A DNA stretch of 64,000 nucleotides from assembly GCF_000725485.1 (NCBI RefSeq), contig NZ_JOAG01000011.1, positions 1 to 64,000 of the forward strand, written 5' to 3'. The notes below the pieces were generated by a model. That model did no database searches. It was given only the letters and a program-made list of their open reading frames with translations, and had not been told where the DNA came from. The stretch comes from Nonomuraea candida (lineage in GTDB: Bacteria > Actinomycetota > Actinomycetes > Streptosporangiales > Streptosporangiaceae). Made by a program: the position numbers and the translations under genes. Below, one piece after another: positions 46,468 through 56,700 of the stretch (position 1 is its first letter; every line of letters begins with the position of its first letter).

Positions 46468-47717
46468 CGGACCGGACGGAGACGGGTGTGGCGGCTGAGG
46501 CGTGCGTGCCGGAGCAGGCTGGCGTGGCGGTGGTGCCGGAGCGGTTGCGGGTGGCGGAGCTGCGGCCCGTGTGGGTCGCGCTGCACCGGCGGCTCGGCGC
46601 CGGCGGCCCGCTCAGCCGGGTCAGGGTGACCGGCCTGGCGGAGGCCGAGCAGGCGGCCGTCGCGGACCTGCTCGGCCTCGACCGCTACCCCGGCCCGGCC
46701 GTCACCATCGACGTGGCCAGGCTGGAGGGGGCGCTGGGCGGCCTCGACGCGCGCACGGTCGCCGAGGCGGTGGTCGGCCCGATCGACGACCGCCGGGGCC
46801 GGCAGGCCGGCCTGCGGCGGGAACGGGCCGCGCTGCTCGACTGGTTCGCCGCGCACCCGGTGGTCGCCGCCGAGCCCGCGCTGCTGGCCCTGTCGGCCCC
46901 GGCGGTCATAGGCCGGGCCGGCCGCGACCTCCTCGGGCAGGCCCTCGACGTGCTGGCCGCGCTGCCCGCCGCCGGACGCCCGCTGGCGGCGGTGGCCGCC
47001 GGCGTGACCGGCGACCCGCACGCCCTGGACGACGGCACGCGGCTGGCGTCCCTGGTGCTGAAGGCCCTGTCCATCCTGTACGACGTGCCGCCCCCGGAGG
47101 GCGCCGAGGCGCGGCGGGCGTTGTGGGAGCGGGCCGGGGTGGCCTGCGACGCGCTGTCCACCACGGTGCTGGTCGCCGGGTTACGCCCCGCCGGGGACAC
47201 CGCCCTGGCCAGGGTGCTGCGCATCTGGGACGGCCGGCCGAGCGTGCTCACGCTCGCGCAGCTCCAGGACGTGCCCGAGCTGGCGCTGCGCGAGCGGGAC
47301 GTGCGGGTGGTGGAGAACCCGACCGTGCTGGCGCTGGCCGCGCAGCGGTTCGGCGCGTCCTGCCCGCCCATGGTGTGCACCTCGGGCTGGCCCAACAGCG
47401 CCGTCGTCCGGCTGCTGCGCGCGCTGCCCGGCGCCCGCCTGCACTACCACGGCGACTTCGACGGGGCCGGCCTGCGCATCGCGGCGTACACGATGGCCAA
47501 GACCGGCGCGCGGCCCTGGCGCATGTCGGCGGCCGACTACGTGCGTGGGCTGGCGGACTGCCCGCCTCCGGGCCTGCCGGCCGGCCAGGTGACCGACGCG
47601 CCGTGGGACGCGGAGCTGGCGCCGGCCATGCGCGCGCGGGGGATCGCGGTGCCGGAGGAGGTGGTGGCGGAGCGGCTGCTGGAGAGCTGTGACCGCCGTT
47701 CATCGGATCGATGCTGA
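46464..47717 (+). CDS. jetD: Wadjet nuclease JetD (TIGR02679/DUF2399, Toprim)
   Basis: 417 residues; ATG overlaps the jetC stop (ATGA). The N-terminal DUF3323-like part (LHRRLGAGGPLSRVRVTGLA) leads to the C-terminal Toprim domain: RVVENPTVLALAA contains the conserved Glu and ARLHYHGDFDGAGLRIA (about residue 330) the DxD metal site. JetD cuts the plasmid once the SMC motor is stalled. All catalytic residues appear present, so the operon should be functional. Confidence 0.88.
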   Translation: MTDRTETGVAAEACVPEQAGVAVVPERLRVAELRPVWVALHRRLGAGGPLSRVRVTGLAEAEQAAVADLLGLDRYPGPAVTIDVARLEGALGGLDARTVAEAVVGPIDDRRGRQAGLRRERAALLDWFAAHPVVAAEPALLALSAPAVIGRAGRDLLGQALDVLAALPAAGRPLAAVAAGVTGDPHALDDGTRLASLVLKALSILYDVPPPEGAEARRALWERAGVACDALSTTVLVAGLRPAGDTALARVLRIWDGRPSVLTLAQLQDVPELALRERDVRVVENPTVLALAAQRFGASCPPMVCTSGWPNSAVVRLLRALPGARLHYHGDFDGAGLRIAAYTMAKTGARPWRMSAADYVRGLADCPPPGLPAGQVTDAPWDAELAPAMRARGIAVPEEVVAERLLESCDRRSSDRC

Positions 47718-47781
47718 ATCGTTTTACAGATTTTCCCGCAAACTCCGAAATCTACCCAAGTCACGGCGGATTAACGAGGTG

Positions 47782-47811
47782 TTGACACCCTCCACGCGCC
47801 CGTTTTACGTT
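47782..47811 (+). promoter_or_regulatory. Promoter of the sugar ABC operon
   Basis: TTGACA (47782-47787), an 18-bp spacer and TACGTT (47806-47811) give a good sigma-70-type promoter in the least G/C-rich stretch of the neighbourhood. Two LacI-type palindromes follow directly downstream. Confidence 0.65.
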
Positions 47812-47821
47812 CTGGGCACTT

Positions 47822-47844
47822 AAAACGTTTTGCCATAAACGTTT
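47822..47844. promoter_or_regulatory. Twin LacI-family-type operators
   Basis: Two palindromes with the central CG typical of LacI/GalR sites: AAAACGTTTT (47822-47831, perfect) and AAACGTTT (47837-47844, perfect), 15 bp centre to centre. They sit between the promoter and the ribosome-binding site (GGAGGG) of the sugar transporter operon, where a repressor would block initiation. No LacI-family gene is in the window. Confidence 0.65.
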
Positions 47845-47856
47845 GCCGGAGGGCGC

Positions 47857-49362
47857 ATGAGTGAACTGCCTCCCATCCTTTCGCTACGACATGTGAGCAA
47901 GTCTTTCGGCGCCGTACGGGCCCTCCAGGACGTACGGCTCGATCTGTGGCCCGGCGAGGTCCACGGCCTGGTGGGCGAGAACGGCGCGGGCAAGTCGACC
48001 CTGGTGAAGATCCTCGCCGGCGCGCACCCGGCCGACGCCGGCACCGTGCTGGTGGACGGAAGGGAGCTGAGCCCCTCGGGGCCGTCCGACGCGCGGGCCG
48101 CCGGCATCGCGGTCATCTACCAGGAGCCGGCCCTCTTCCCCGACCTGTCCGTGGCCGAGAACATCTTCATGAGCCGCCAGCCGCTGCGCTCGCTGCGCCG
48201 CATCGACGCCGGGGCCATGCGGCGGGCCACCGCCGAGCTGTTCGGCCGGCTCGGCATCCACCTCGACCCCGGCCGGCCGGCGCGCGGGCTGTCCATCGCC
48301 GACCAGCAGCTCGTGGAGATCGCCAAGGCGCTGGCGTTCGACGCCCGCATCCTGGTCATGGACGAGCCCACGGCGGCGCTGTCGGGGGTGGAGGCCGAGC
48401 GGCTGTTCTCGGTTGTGGCCTCGCTCCGGGAGGCCGGCGCGGCGGTGCTGTTCATCTCCCACCGTTTCGACGAGATCTTCGCCCTGTGCCACCGCGTCAC
48501 CGTGATGCGGGACGGCCGCTGGGTCTCCACCGACCCGGCCGCCGGCCTCACGGTGGACGAGCTGGTACGCCGCATGGTCGGCCGCGAGGTGTCCGCCCTG
48601 TACCCCAGGACGGACGCGGCCGTGGGCGAGCCCCGGCTGGAGGTGCGCTCGCTGACGCGGCACGGCGTCTTCCGGGACGTCTCCTTCACCGTGCGCGGCG
48701 GGGAGATCGTCGCCCTGGCGGGCCTGGTCGGCGCCGGGCGCAGCGAGGTCGCCCGCGCCGTGTTCGGCATCGACCGCCCCGACGCGGGCGAGGTGCTGGT
48801 CGACGGCGTACGCCTGCCGCCCGGCGACACCGGCCGCGCGATCGCCGCCGGGCTGGCCCTGGTCCCGGAGGACCGCCGCCAGCAGGGCCTGGTCATGGAG
48901 CTGTCGGTGGAGCGCAACGCCACCCTCACCCGGCGCTGGTCGCTGAGCAGGCTGGGCCTGCTGACCGGCGGGCGCGAGCGCGCGGCCGCCCGCGAGTGGA
49001 GCGAGCGCCTGCGGGTCAAGACCGCCCGGCTCACCGACCCGGTCTCCGCCCTGTCGGGCGGCAACCAGCAGAAGGTGGTGCTGGCCAAGTGGCTGTCCAC
49101 CGGCCCGCGAGTGCTCATCGTGGACGAGCCCACCCGGGGCATCGACGTGGGCACCAAGGCCGAGGTGCACCGGCTGCTGTCGGAGCTGGCCGGGCAGGGC
49201 GTGGCGGTGCTGATGATCTCCAGCGAGCTGCCCGAGGTGCTCGGCATGGCCGACCGCGTCCTGGTGATGCACGAGGGCAGGCTGGTCGCCGACGTGCCGC
49301 GCGCCGAGGCCGGCGAGGAGAGGGTCATGCTCGCCGCCACCGGCCAGGGCGGCGCCGCATGA
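47857..49362 (+). CDS. Sugar ABC transporter ATPase (rhamnose/AI-2/ribose type)
   Basis: 501 residues, two fused ABC ATPase halves. First: Walker [14 protein letters not shown], signature-like [15 protein letters not shown], Walker [14 protein letters not shown]. Second: degenerate Walker [16 protein letters not shown], as usual for this family, then [15 protein letters not shown] and [14 protein letters not shown]. It energises the two permeases that follow. Gene order ATPase, permease, permease, binding protein resembles lsrACDB and actinobacterial rhamnose operons. Confidence 0.88.
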   Translation: MSELPPILSLRHVSKSFGAVRALQDVRLDLWPGEVHGLVGENGAGKSTLVKILAGAHPADAGTVLVDGRELSPSGPSDARAAGIAVIYQEPALFPDLSVAENIFMSRQPLRSLRRIDAGAMRRATAELFGRLGIHLDPGRPARGLSIADQQLVEIAKALAFDARILVMDEPTAALSGVEAERLFSVVASLREAGAAVLFISHRFDEIFALCHRVTVMRDGRWVSTDPAAGLTVDELVRRMVGREVSALYPRTDAAVGEPRLEVRSLTRHGVFRDVSFTVRGGEIVALAGLVGAGRSEVARAVFGIDRPDAGEVLVDGVRLPPGDTGRAIAAGLALVPEDRRQQGLVMELSVERNATLTRRWSLSRLGLLTGGRERAAAREWSERLRVKTARLTDPVSALSGGNQQKVVLAKWLSTGPRVLIVDEPTRGIDVGTKAEVHRLLSELAGQGVAVLMISSELPEVLGMADRVLVMHEGRLVADVPRAEAGEERVMLAATGQGGAA

Positions 49363-50384
49363 CGGCGGCCGGCGTGCTCGGCGGCGCCAAGGAGGGCGGC
49401 CGGCTCGCGCATCGCGTGCTCCTGGTCAGGGAGCTGGGCATCGCGGTCGCGCTGGCGCTGCTCGTCGGCGTGACGGTGCTGGTCAACCCGCGTTTCCTGA
49501 CCGCGCAGGGCATCAAGGACCTGCTGCTCGGCGCCACCATCCTGGCCGTGCTCGCCGTCGGGCAGAGCATCGTCGTCATCACCCGCAACGTGGACCTGTC
49601 GGTCGGGTCGGTGCTGGGCCTGTCGGCGTTCGCGACGGGCAGCCTGTTCGTGGCGAACCCGGGCCTGCCGATCCCGGTGGCGCTCGCGGCCGGGGTGCTG
49701 CTCGGGGCCGCGTGCGGGGTCGTCAACGGCGGGCTCATCGCCGCCGCCCGCGTTCCGGCGCTCGTGGTCACCCTCGGCACCCTGTACGTCTTCCGCGGCC
49801 TCGACCACACCTGGGCCGGCGGCCGCCAGATCAACGCCGCCGACATGCCGCCGGGCTTCCTGCGCATGGGCAGCGGCACGCTGCTGGGCGTGCCGGTGCT
49901 GACGCTGTTCGCCGTGGTGGTGCTGGTGGCGGCGGGCTACTACCTGCGCGGCTACCGCAGCGGCCGGGAGCTGTACGCGATCGGCTCCAGCCCCGCCGCC
50001 GCCCGCCTGGCCGGCATCCCGGTGGGGCGCAGGGTGTTCGCCGCGTTCGTCGCCAGCGGCGCCCTGGCCGGCCTGGCCGGCGTGCTGTACGCGGCCCGCT
50101 TCGGCACCCTCGACGCCAACGCCGGCAACGGCTTCGAGCTGAACGTGGTCGCCGCCGTCGTGGTCGGCGGCGTGGCCATCTTCGGCGGCAGCGGCTCGGT
50201 CTACGGCGCCGCGCTCGGCGCGGTGCTGCTCACCACGATCAGCAGCGCGCTGCCGGTGCTCGGCGTCAGCCCGTTCTGGCAGCGGGCCGCCGTGGGCGCG
50301 CTGATCCTGGCCGCCATCGGCCTGGACCGGGCGCTGGCCGTCCGCCTGGCCAAGACCCTGAGAGGAAGGAACGGCCATGGCTGA
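49359..50384 (+). CDS. Sugar ABC transporter permease 1
   Basis: 341 residues, overlapping the ATPase gene by ATGA. Branched-chain/sugar permease family: [20 protein letters not shown] is the conserved coupling region, then [20 protein letters not shown] and [16 protein letters not shown]. About nine or ten membrane spans. It forms the channel with permease 2. Confidence 0.87.
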   Translation: MTAAGVLGGAKEGGRLAHRVLLVRELGIAVALALLVGVTVLVNPRFLTAQGIKDLLLGATILAVLAVGQSIVVITRNVDLSVGSVLGLSAFATGSLFVANPGLPIPVALAAGVLLGAACGVVNGGLIAAARVPALVVTLGTLYVFRGLDHTWAGGRQINAADMPPGFLRMGSGTLLGVPVLTLFAVVVLVAAGYYLRGYRSGRELYAIGSSPAAARLAGIPVGRRVFAAFVASGALAGLAGVLYAARFGTLDANAGNGFELNVVAAVVVGGVAIFGGSGSVYGAALGAVLLTTISSALPVLGVSPFWQRAAVGALILAAIGLDRALAVRLAKTLRGRNGHG

Positions 50385-51447
50385 GCCGACGCCAGCACCA
50401 GGAGGCGGCCGGGCCGGGCGGGCCCCGGCGGGAAGGGGCACGGCCGGGCGGACGGCGCGGTGGCGGGGGGTGGCCGGGTCGTGGGACGCCGCCCTGCTCG
50501 TGGCTCTGGCCCTGGTCGTCGTGGCCGGCGCGCTCGCCGTCGAGGGCGTGGCCAGCCCGCGCTTCTGGCGGTTCGTCACGCTGGAGGTCATCCCGATCGC
50601 GCTGATCGCCCTGCCCATGACCCTGGTGATCATCACCGGCGAGATCGACCTGTCGGTGGCCAGCATCCTCGGCCTGACCTGCACGGTCATGGGCCAGCTC
50701 TGGCTGTGGGGCATCTCGTCGCTGCCGGTGCTGATCGCCGTGGCCCTGCTGCTGGGCGCGCTGCTCGGCGCGGTCAACGGGGTGTTCGTCACCGCGTTCG
50801 GGCTGCCGTCGCTGGCCGTCACGATCGGCACCCTCGCGCTGTATCGCGGGCTGGCGTACGTGGTGCTCGGCGACCGCGCGGTGGCCGACTACCCGCCCGG
50901 GTGGACGACGGGCGCGATCGCGGCGATCCCCGGCCTGACCATCCCCTGGATGATCATCGTGGTGGCCGTGCTCGCCGTCGTCTTCGGCCTGCTGCTGCAC
51001 GCCACCCCGATCGGCCGCGGCCTGTACGCGATGGGCAACAACGCCGAGGCCGCCCGCTTCACCGGCATCCACGTGGCCCGCGCCAAGTTCTGGCTGTTCG
51101 TCGCCACCGGCGCGATGTCGGCGCTGGCCGGCGTCTTCTGGACGCTGCGCTACGCCAGCGCCCGCGCCGACAACGGCAACGGGCTCGAACTCGCCGTCGT
51201 GGCCGCCGTCCTGCTGGGCGGCGTGTCCATCTTCGGCGGGCGCGGCCGTCTCGTCGGCGTCATCGCCGCGGTCGTCCTGCTCGGCATCCTGCGCAACGTC
51301 CTGCAACTGGCGTACGTGCCCGCCAACACCCTCACCATCATCACCGGATCCCTGCTCATCGTCTCCGTCGTGGGACCCAACGTCGCCGCCATGCTCCGCG
51401 ATCGCCTGCGCAGGCGACGACCCGCCGCCCCCCTGCCCCAGGAGTGA
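50377..51447 (+). CDS. Sugar ABC transporter permease 2
   Basis: 356 residues, overlapping permease 1 by 8 bp. A Gly/Arg/Pro-rich N-terminal tail of about 35 residues precedes the first span. Conserved blocks: LPMTLVIITGEIDLSVASIL, GAVNGVFVTAFGLPSLAVTI and AMGNNAEAARFTGIHVARAK. It is paired with permease 1. Confidence 0.87.
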   Translation: MAEPTPAPGGGRAGRAPAGRGTAGRTARWRGVAGSWDAALLVALALVVVAGALAVEGVASPRFWRFVTLEVIPIALIALPMTLVIITGEIDLSVASILGLTCTVMGQLWLWGISSLPVLIAVALLLGALLGAVNGVFVTAFGLPSLAVTIGTLALYRGLAYVVLGDRAVADYPPGWTTGAIAAIPGLTIPWMIIVVAVLAVVFGLLLHATPIGRGLYAMGNNAEAARFTGIHVARAKFWLFVATGAMSALAGVFWTLRYASARADNGNGLELAVVAAVLLGGVSIFGGRGRLVGVIAAVVLLGILRNVLQLAYVPANTLTIITGSLLIVSVVGPNVAAMLRDRLRRRRPAAPLPQE

Positions 51448-51456
51448 GGACACACC

Positions 51457-52524
51457 ATGTCAGCGAGAATCCGAGGAGGCCGGGCCGTCGCCCTGGCCCT
51501 GCTCACCGCGCTCACCCTCGCCGCCGCCGGCTGCGCCGGTGAGGAGCCCGCCACCACCGCCGGGCAACCGGCCGCCGGCGGCGGAGCGAAGACGATCAAG
51601 GAGGGCCTGAAGATCGCCTTCCTGCCCAAGCAGGTCAACAACCCGTACTTCGACGCCTCCGACAACAAGGGCGGCAAGGTCGCGGTCGAGGAGGTCAAGG
51701 GCGTCTACAGCCAGACCGGCCCGTCGGAGGCCAGCCCGTCGGCGCAGGTCTCCTACATCAACACGCTGTCGCAGCAGGGCGCCGACGTGATCGTGGTCTC
51801 GGCCAACGACAAGGACGCCATCTGCGGCGCGCTCCAGGAGGCCCGCACCGCCGGGGCCAAGGTCGTCACCTACGACTCCGACACCAACCCCTCCTGCCGG
51901 GACGTCTTCATCAACCAGGCCAGCGCAGAGGGCATCGCCGCCTCCCAGGTCAAGCTCATCTCCGAGGCCGTCGGCCCGGACGGCGGCGAGATCGCCATCC
52001 TGTCGGCGACCGCGAACGCCACCAACCAGAACGCCTGGATCGCGATGATGAAGACCGAGCTGGCCAAGCCGGAGCACGGCAGGCTCAAGCTGGTGGCCAC
52101 GGTCTACGGGGACGACGACGACCAGAAGTCCTTCCAGGAGGCGCAGGGCCTGCTGGCCAAGCACCCGAACCTCAAGGGCATCATCTCGCCCACCACGGTC
52201 GGCGTCGCCGCGGCGGCCCGCTACCTGTCGGGGTCGGAGTACAAGGGCAAGGTGCAGCTCACCGGCCTGGGCACGCCGAACCAGATGCGCGCGTACGTCA
52301 AGGACGGCACGGTCAAGTCGTTCGCCCTGTGGAACCCGTCCGACCTGGGCTACCTGGCCGCCTACGCCGGCGGCGCGCTGGCCTCGGGCCTGATCACCGG
52401 CAAGGAGGGCGAGAAGTTCACCGCGGGCAGGCTGGGCGAGTACACCGTCGGCAAGGACGGCGTGGTGCTGCTCGGCGACCCGTTCGTGTTCACCAAGGAC
52501 AACATCGACGAGTTCGACTTCTGA
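51457..52524 (+). CDS. Sugar-binding lipoprotein (rhamnose/AI-2 type)
   Basis: 355 residues with lipoprotein signal (LALLTALTLAAAGC, Cys26). Periplasmic-binding-protein fold of the sugar type 4 family: IAFLPKQVNNPYFDASDNKG, YINTLSQQGADVIVVSANDK, VVTYDSDTNPSCRDVFINQA and LGTPNQMRAYVKDGTVKSFA. The phrases resemble RhaS and LsrB binding proteins; L-rhamnose is the likeliest substrate but is not proven by the sequence. Confidence 0.85.
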   Translation: MSARIRGGRAVALALLTALTLAAAGCAGEEPATTAGQPAAGGGAKTIKEGLKIAFLPKQVNNPYFDASDNKGGKVAVEEVKGVYSQTGPSEASPSAQVSYINTLSQQGADVIVVSANDKDAICGALQEARTAGAKVVTYDSDTNPSCRDVFINQASAEGIAASQVKLISEAVGPDGGEIAILSATANATNQNAWIAMMKTELAKPEHGRLKLVATVYGDDDDQKSFQEAQGLLAKHPNLKGIISPTTVGVAAAARYLSGSEYKGKVQLTGLGTPNQMRAYVKDGTVKSFALWNPSDLGYLAAYAGGALASGLITGKEGEKFTAGRLGEYTVGKDGVVLLGDPFVFTKDNIDEFDF

Positions 52525-52533
52525 CGCACCGGA

Positions 52534-52570
52534 CCCGCCCCGGCGTCAGAGCTGGCCGGCGCGGGGCGGG
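52534..52570. terminator. Hairpin between convergent binding-protein and kinase genes
   Basis: Perfect 9-bp arms CCCGCCCCG (52534-52542) and CGGGGCGGG (52562-52570) enclose a 19-base loop. The loop and right arm include the stop codon of the convergent PfkB gene. It probably terminates transcription from both directions. Confidence 0.55.
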
Positions 52571-53562
52571 TTCGCGCCCGCCACCGAGCAGGTCAGCGCC
52601 GACACCCGGGCGGCGAACTCCGCCGCCGCGACCGCCGTCTCCAGGTCGAGCCCGTCGAGCCGGCCGCCCAGCAGGCCCCTGGCGGCGAGGGCGTGCAGCA
52701 GGCCGGCCGTGAACGCGTCGCCCGCGCCGACCGTGTCCACCACCTCCACGCGCGGCGCGGCGACCCTGGCGCGGGCGCCGTCCAGCGAGATCAGCGCGCC
52801 CGCCGCGCCCATGGTGACGACGACGAGACGGGCCCCGGCGGCGTGCCAGCCGTCGCAGGCCCGCTCCGGCGGCACCCCGGGCAGCAGGAAGGCGAGGTCG
52901 TCGTCGCTGAGCCTGAGGATGTCGGCGAAGGAGCACCAGCGCTCCACCTGGTAGTCGTCCTTGGCCGCCAGGCTGGGGCGCACGTTGGGGTCGATCGAGA
53001 CCGTGGCGCGTCCGGCCGCCGCCCTGGCGAACTCCTCCACCGCCGTCCGCCCCGGCTCCCTGACCAGGGCGAGCGAGCCGGTGTGCAGGCAGGTGGCGGC
53101 GCCGAGGCGGGCCGGGTCCAGCTCGTCCGGGCGCCACTGCCAGTCGGCCGCGCCGGTGGCGTAGAAGGTGTAGTCGGCCCGCCCGCGCTCGTCGAGCGCC
53201 GCGACCGCGAGCGTGCTGGGCTCCTCGGCCGCCACGCAGGCCGACAGGTCCACCCCCGACGCGGCCAGGCGCTCGCGGAACATCGCGCCGAACACGTCGG
53301 AGGAGATGCGGCCGAGGAACCGGGCCGGCGTGCCGAGCCGCGCCAGCGCCACCGCCGTGTTGGCCGGCCCGCCCCCGGGCAGCGCCCGCAACGTCAACCC
53401 GCCGTCCGGCCCACTGTCCGGCCCACTGCCCGGCCCGCTGTCCTGCCGGGCTGCCTGCGCGCCGTCCCGGTCGCGGCCCTGCCCGGCGTCCGGCCCGCCG
53501 TGCGGGCCGGCAGGCCGGTCGGTGAAGGCATCGGCGACGCACTCGCCCAGCACAGCGATCAT
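52546..53562 (-). CDS. PfkB-family carbohydrate kinase
   Basis: 338 residues; start at ATG 53562 (MIAVLGECVADAF). Ribokinase/fructokinase fold: LPGGGPANTAVALARLG with the first signature, SIDPNVRPSLAA, and the anion hole/catalytic motif VDTVGAGDAFTAGLLHAL. A low-complexity insertion of about 45 residues with 12-bp repeats (SGPDSGPDSGP-like) lies between strand 1 and the GGGPAN motif. It phosphorylates a sugar, possibly the one imported by the convergent ABC system; note that rhamnulose and AI-2 kinases are FGGY, not PfkB, enzymes. Confidence 0.85.
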   Translation of the reverse strand: MIAVLGECVADAFTDRPAGPHGGPDAGQGRDRDGAQAARQDSGPGSGPDSGPDGGLTLRALPGGGPANTAVALARLGTPARFLGRISSDVFGAMFRERLAASGVDLSACVAAEEPSTLAVAALDERGRADYTFYATGAADWQWRPDELDPARLGAATCLHTGSLALVREPGRTAVEEFARAAAGRATVSIDPNVRPSLAAKDDYQVERWCSFADILRLSDDDLAFLLPGVPPERACDGWHAAGARLVVVTMGAAGALISLDGARARVAAPRVEVVDTVGAGDAFTAGLLHALAARGLLGGRLDGLDLETAVAAAEFAARVSALTCSVAGANPPRAGQL

Positions 53563-53774
53563 CGGGCCGGCCTTTCGTGAGACGGTCGCCGGCTCGTCAG
53601 GCACGCGGGCGCCGGCGATTCCGGGGGGTCGGAGACCATCATCCCAGCACCCGAGCGGGGCCCGGCCGGGGGGCGGGGCCGGCGCCCGGCGGACCCGCCC
53701 GCAAGCGGCCGGCCCAACGTGAACCCGTCCCGCCGGTCGTCAGCCGTCCCGAGAGGAGCCCCGCTCGTCGCCGG

Positions 53775-56700
53775 TCAGCGCTTGACCGTGAACTCGCCGG
53801 TGAGGGGGCCGAGCCTGACGGCGTGGGTGCCCGCCTGGGCTCCGCGCAGCTCGAAGGTGACCCGCTCGGTGCGGCCGGGCCGCAGCGACACGGCCCGCCG
53901 TCCCTGCTCCGCGCCGTCCACGTGCAGCACGGCCTCGTACGAGCCCGCCCGCTCGCCCACGTTCTTCACCAGCGCCCGCACCCGCACGCGCCCCGCCCGG
54001 GACACCTCGGGAGAGACCTCCAGGCCGCTCACCGTGAACAGCGCCTCGGGCCCGGCCACCAGGTCGTGCACGAACACGTCGCCGCGCTTGTTCGTGTCGC
54101 CCTCGCCCAGGTTGGCCGAGGTGCTCTCGAAGGCCACGTACCGGCCGTCGTCGCTGATGGAGGGCAGCACGGCGCGGCCGTCGCCCTCCTCGCCCCGCGG
54201 CCCGCCGGAGACCCGCGTGGTGGTGCCGGCCGCGACATCCCGGACGAACACGTCGTTCCGCCCGTTGGTGTCGCCGGGGACCAGCGCGGGCGAGTCGCTG
54301 TAGAAGGCCACCCTGCCGCCGTCGGCGGTGATCGAGGGGGCGAAGGACATGGCGCCGGCCGGCTCGCCGCCGGGGGTCACCGACACCAGCCGGGCCTCGC
54401 CCGTGGCGAACGGCCTCTTCACGTAGAGCTCGCCCAGGCCGACGCCGTTGGTGAAGGTCACGGCCGTGCCGTCGGCGCTGATCACCGGCCCGGTGGTCTC
54501 CTCGTCCGGGTAGGGCGCCGCCAGCCGCGTCAAGGTTCCCGACCGGCGGTCCAGCACGTACGCGTCGATCACGCCGTTGGCGTCGCCGGGGGTCAGCGCG
54601 TCGGCGCCGCTCTGGAAGGCCACGTACCGGCCGTCGGCGCTGATCGTCGGCTCGCGCGAGCTGTCGTCCACCTGGACGCCGCCGCGCGCCACGGACAGCC
54701 GTTCGGTCGTGCCGCTCTGCCGGTCGCGCAGGAACACGTCCGTGCGGCCGTTGGTGTCGCCGGGAACCAGGTTCGCCGCGTCGCTGTCGAAGACCGCGAA
54801 GCGGCCGTCCGCGCTGAACCGGGGCGCGCCGGACAGCCCGTCGCCGGGCGTGCCGTCGGGGGCGACCGAGAGCAGCTCCGTCGTGCCGGTCCGCCGGTCG
54901 TGCACGAAGGCGTCCGACAGGCCGTTGGTGTCGCCGGGAACCAGGTTGGCCGCGCCGCTGTTGAACCCGACGTACCGGCCGTCCCCGCTCACCGTCGGCG
55001 ACAGCGAGAACGAGTCGGCCAGCCCGCCGCCGCTCGGCACCGAGACCCGCCGGGTGGTGCGGGTGCGCAGGTCGGTGGCGAAGACGTCCAGCTCGCCGTT
55101 GGTGTCCTCGACGTCGTCGAGGTTGGTCGCGAAGCTGGCGAACACCACCACGCCGCCGTCGCCGCTCAGCTCCGGCCACCAGGCGTCGTTGTTGGCCTGC
55201 CGCCCGTCCGGGCCCAGCGACACCCGTTCGGTCCGGGGCCGGCGCGGCAGCACGACGTCCGCCGCGGCCCGGCTCCGGGTCACGGTGACCGTGACCGGGT
55301 CGGAGCGCGACACGCCGGCGGCGTGCGCGGAGATCCGGTGCTCGCCCGCGGGCACGTCCTTGATCGTGTATCGGCCGTCGCGGTCCGTCGTGCCGGTCAG
55401 CACGTCCGGCACGCCGAGCACGGTGACCGTGGCGCCGGGCACGGTGGCGCCGGTCGGCTCGTACGTCACCCGGCCCGAGATCGTGCTCCACCGGGTGCGC
55501 GTCAGCTCCAGCCGCACGTCGGAGAGCCGGTCGGCCCGCACGGTGACCGTCTTCGCGGCCGTCTCGTAACCGAACCTGGACAGCGTCAGCTCGTGCTCGC
55601 CGGCCGGGAGCCGCAGCTCGAAGCGGCCGTCCGCGCCGGTCTCGGTGCCCCGGCCGTCGGCCCGGACGATCTTCACGCCGGCCAGCGGCCTGCGGCTGCG
55701 CCCGTCGGTGACGGTGCCGCGCACGCCGCTGGTGAGCGCCGCCTCCGCGACGGCCGCGTAGGCGTCGATGCGGCCCTGGCCGTAGCGGGCGTTCGGGCGC
55801 GGGCCGTAGCGGTCGTCGGAGACCGACGTGCCGGCCAGGATCTCCTCGGCCGCGTCCACGGCCAGCCCGGGCCGGGCCTCCAGCATCAGCGCGACCGTGC
55901 CGGAGACGTGCGGGGTGGCCATCGAGGTGCCGTTCAGCGCGGCGTACTCGCCGCCCGGCATGGCCGACACGACGTCCACGCCGGGGGCGGAGACGTCCGG
56001 CACGACGTACGAGTCCGGCCACTCCGGCGGCGCGGCGAACCAGTCGCCGCTCTTGACCACGCCGCCGCAGGAGAAGCCGGCCACGTTGTCGGCGGCGTCG
56101 GTCGCGCCCACGGCCACGGCCTCGTAGACGTTGCCCGGGCTGCCGGAGCCGCCGGGCGAGCAGTCGTTGCCGATGGCGAAGGAGGGGAAGGCGCCGGCGC
56201 GGTAGATGTTCCTGGCCGGCTCGATCAGCTCGTCGGCGTAGCCCTCCGCGCCCAGCGACATGCTCACCACGTCGGCCGGCTCGCCCGCCGGGGTGCCGTC
56301 GGCCCGGTACGGCGCCAGCGCCCACTGCATGCCGGCGATCACCTGCGCCAGCGTGCCCCGGCCGCCGGGGATGACCAGCCCGGCCATCAGCTCGGCCCCC
56401 GGCGCCACGCCGATCCGCGTGCCGGAGGCGTCGCCGCCCGCGATCGTGCCCGCCACGTGCGTGCCGTGGTAGCTGCTGTCGTGCGGCTCGCTCGGCACCG
56501 GCTTGCCGTTGGCGTCGAACTCGATCCAGCCGCCCGGCGCCTTCGGGTCGGCGGGGTCGGCGGTGGCGAGCTTGCCCTTCAGGTCGGGGTGGGTGACGTC
56601 GATGCCGGTGTCGAGCACTGCCACGCGCACGCCCTTGCCCGTCAGCCCGCGCTCGTCCTGCACCCGGTCGGCGCCGATCTTGGCCAGGCCCCAGGTCGTG

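Noticed and set aside
52546..53562. Rhamnulokinase or AI-2 kinase partner of the sugar importer
   Set aside because: Those kinases belong to the FGGY family, whereas this protein has PfkB motifs; a link to the importer is only positional.
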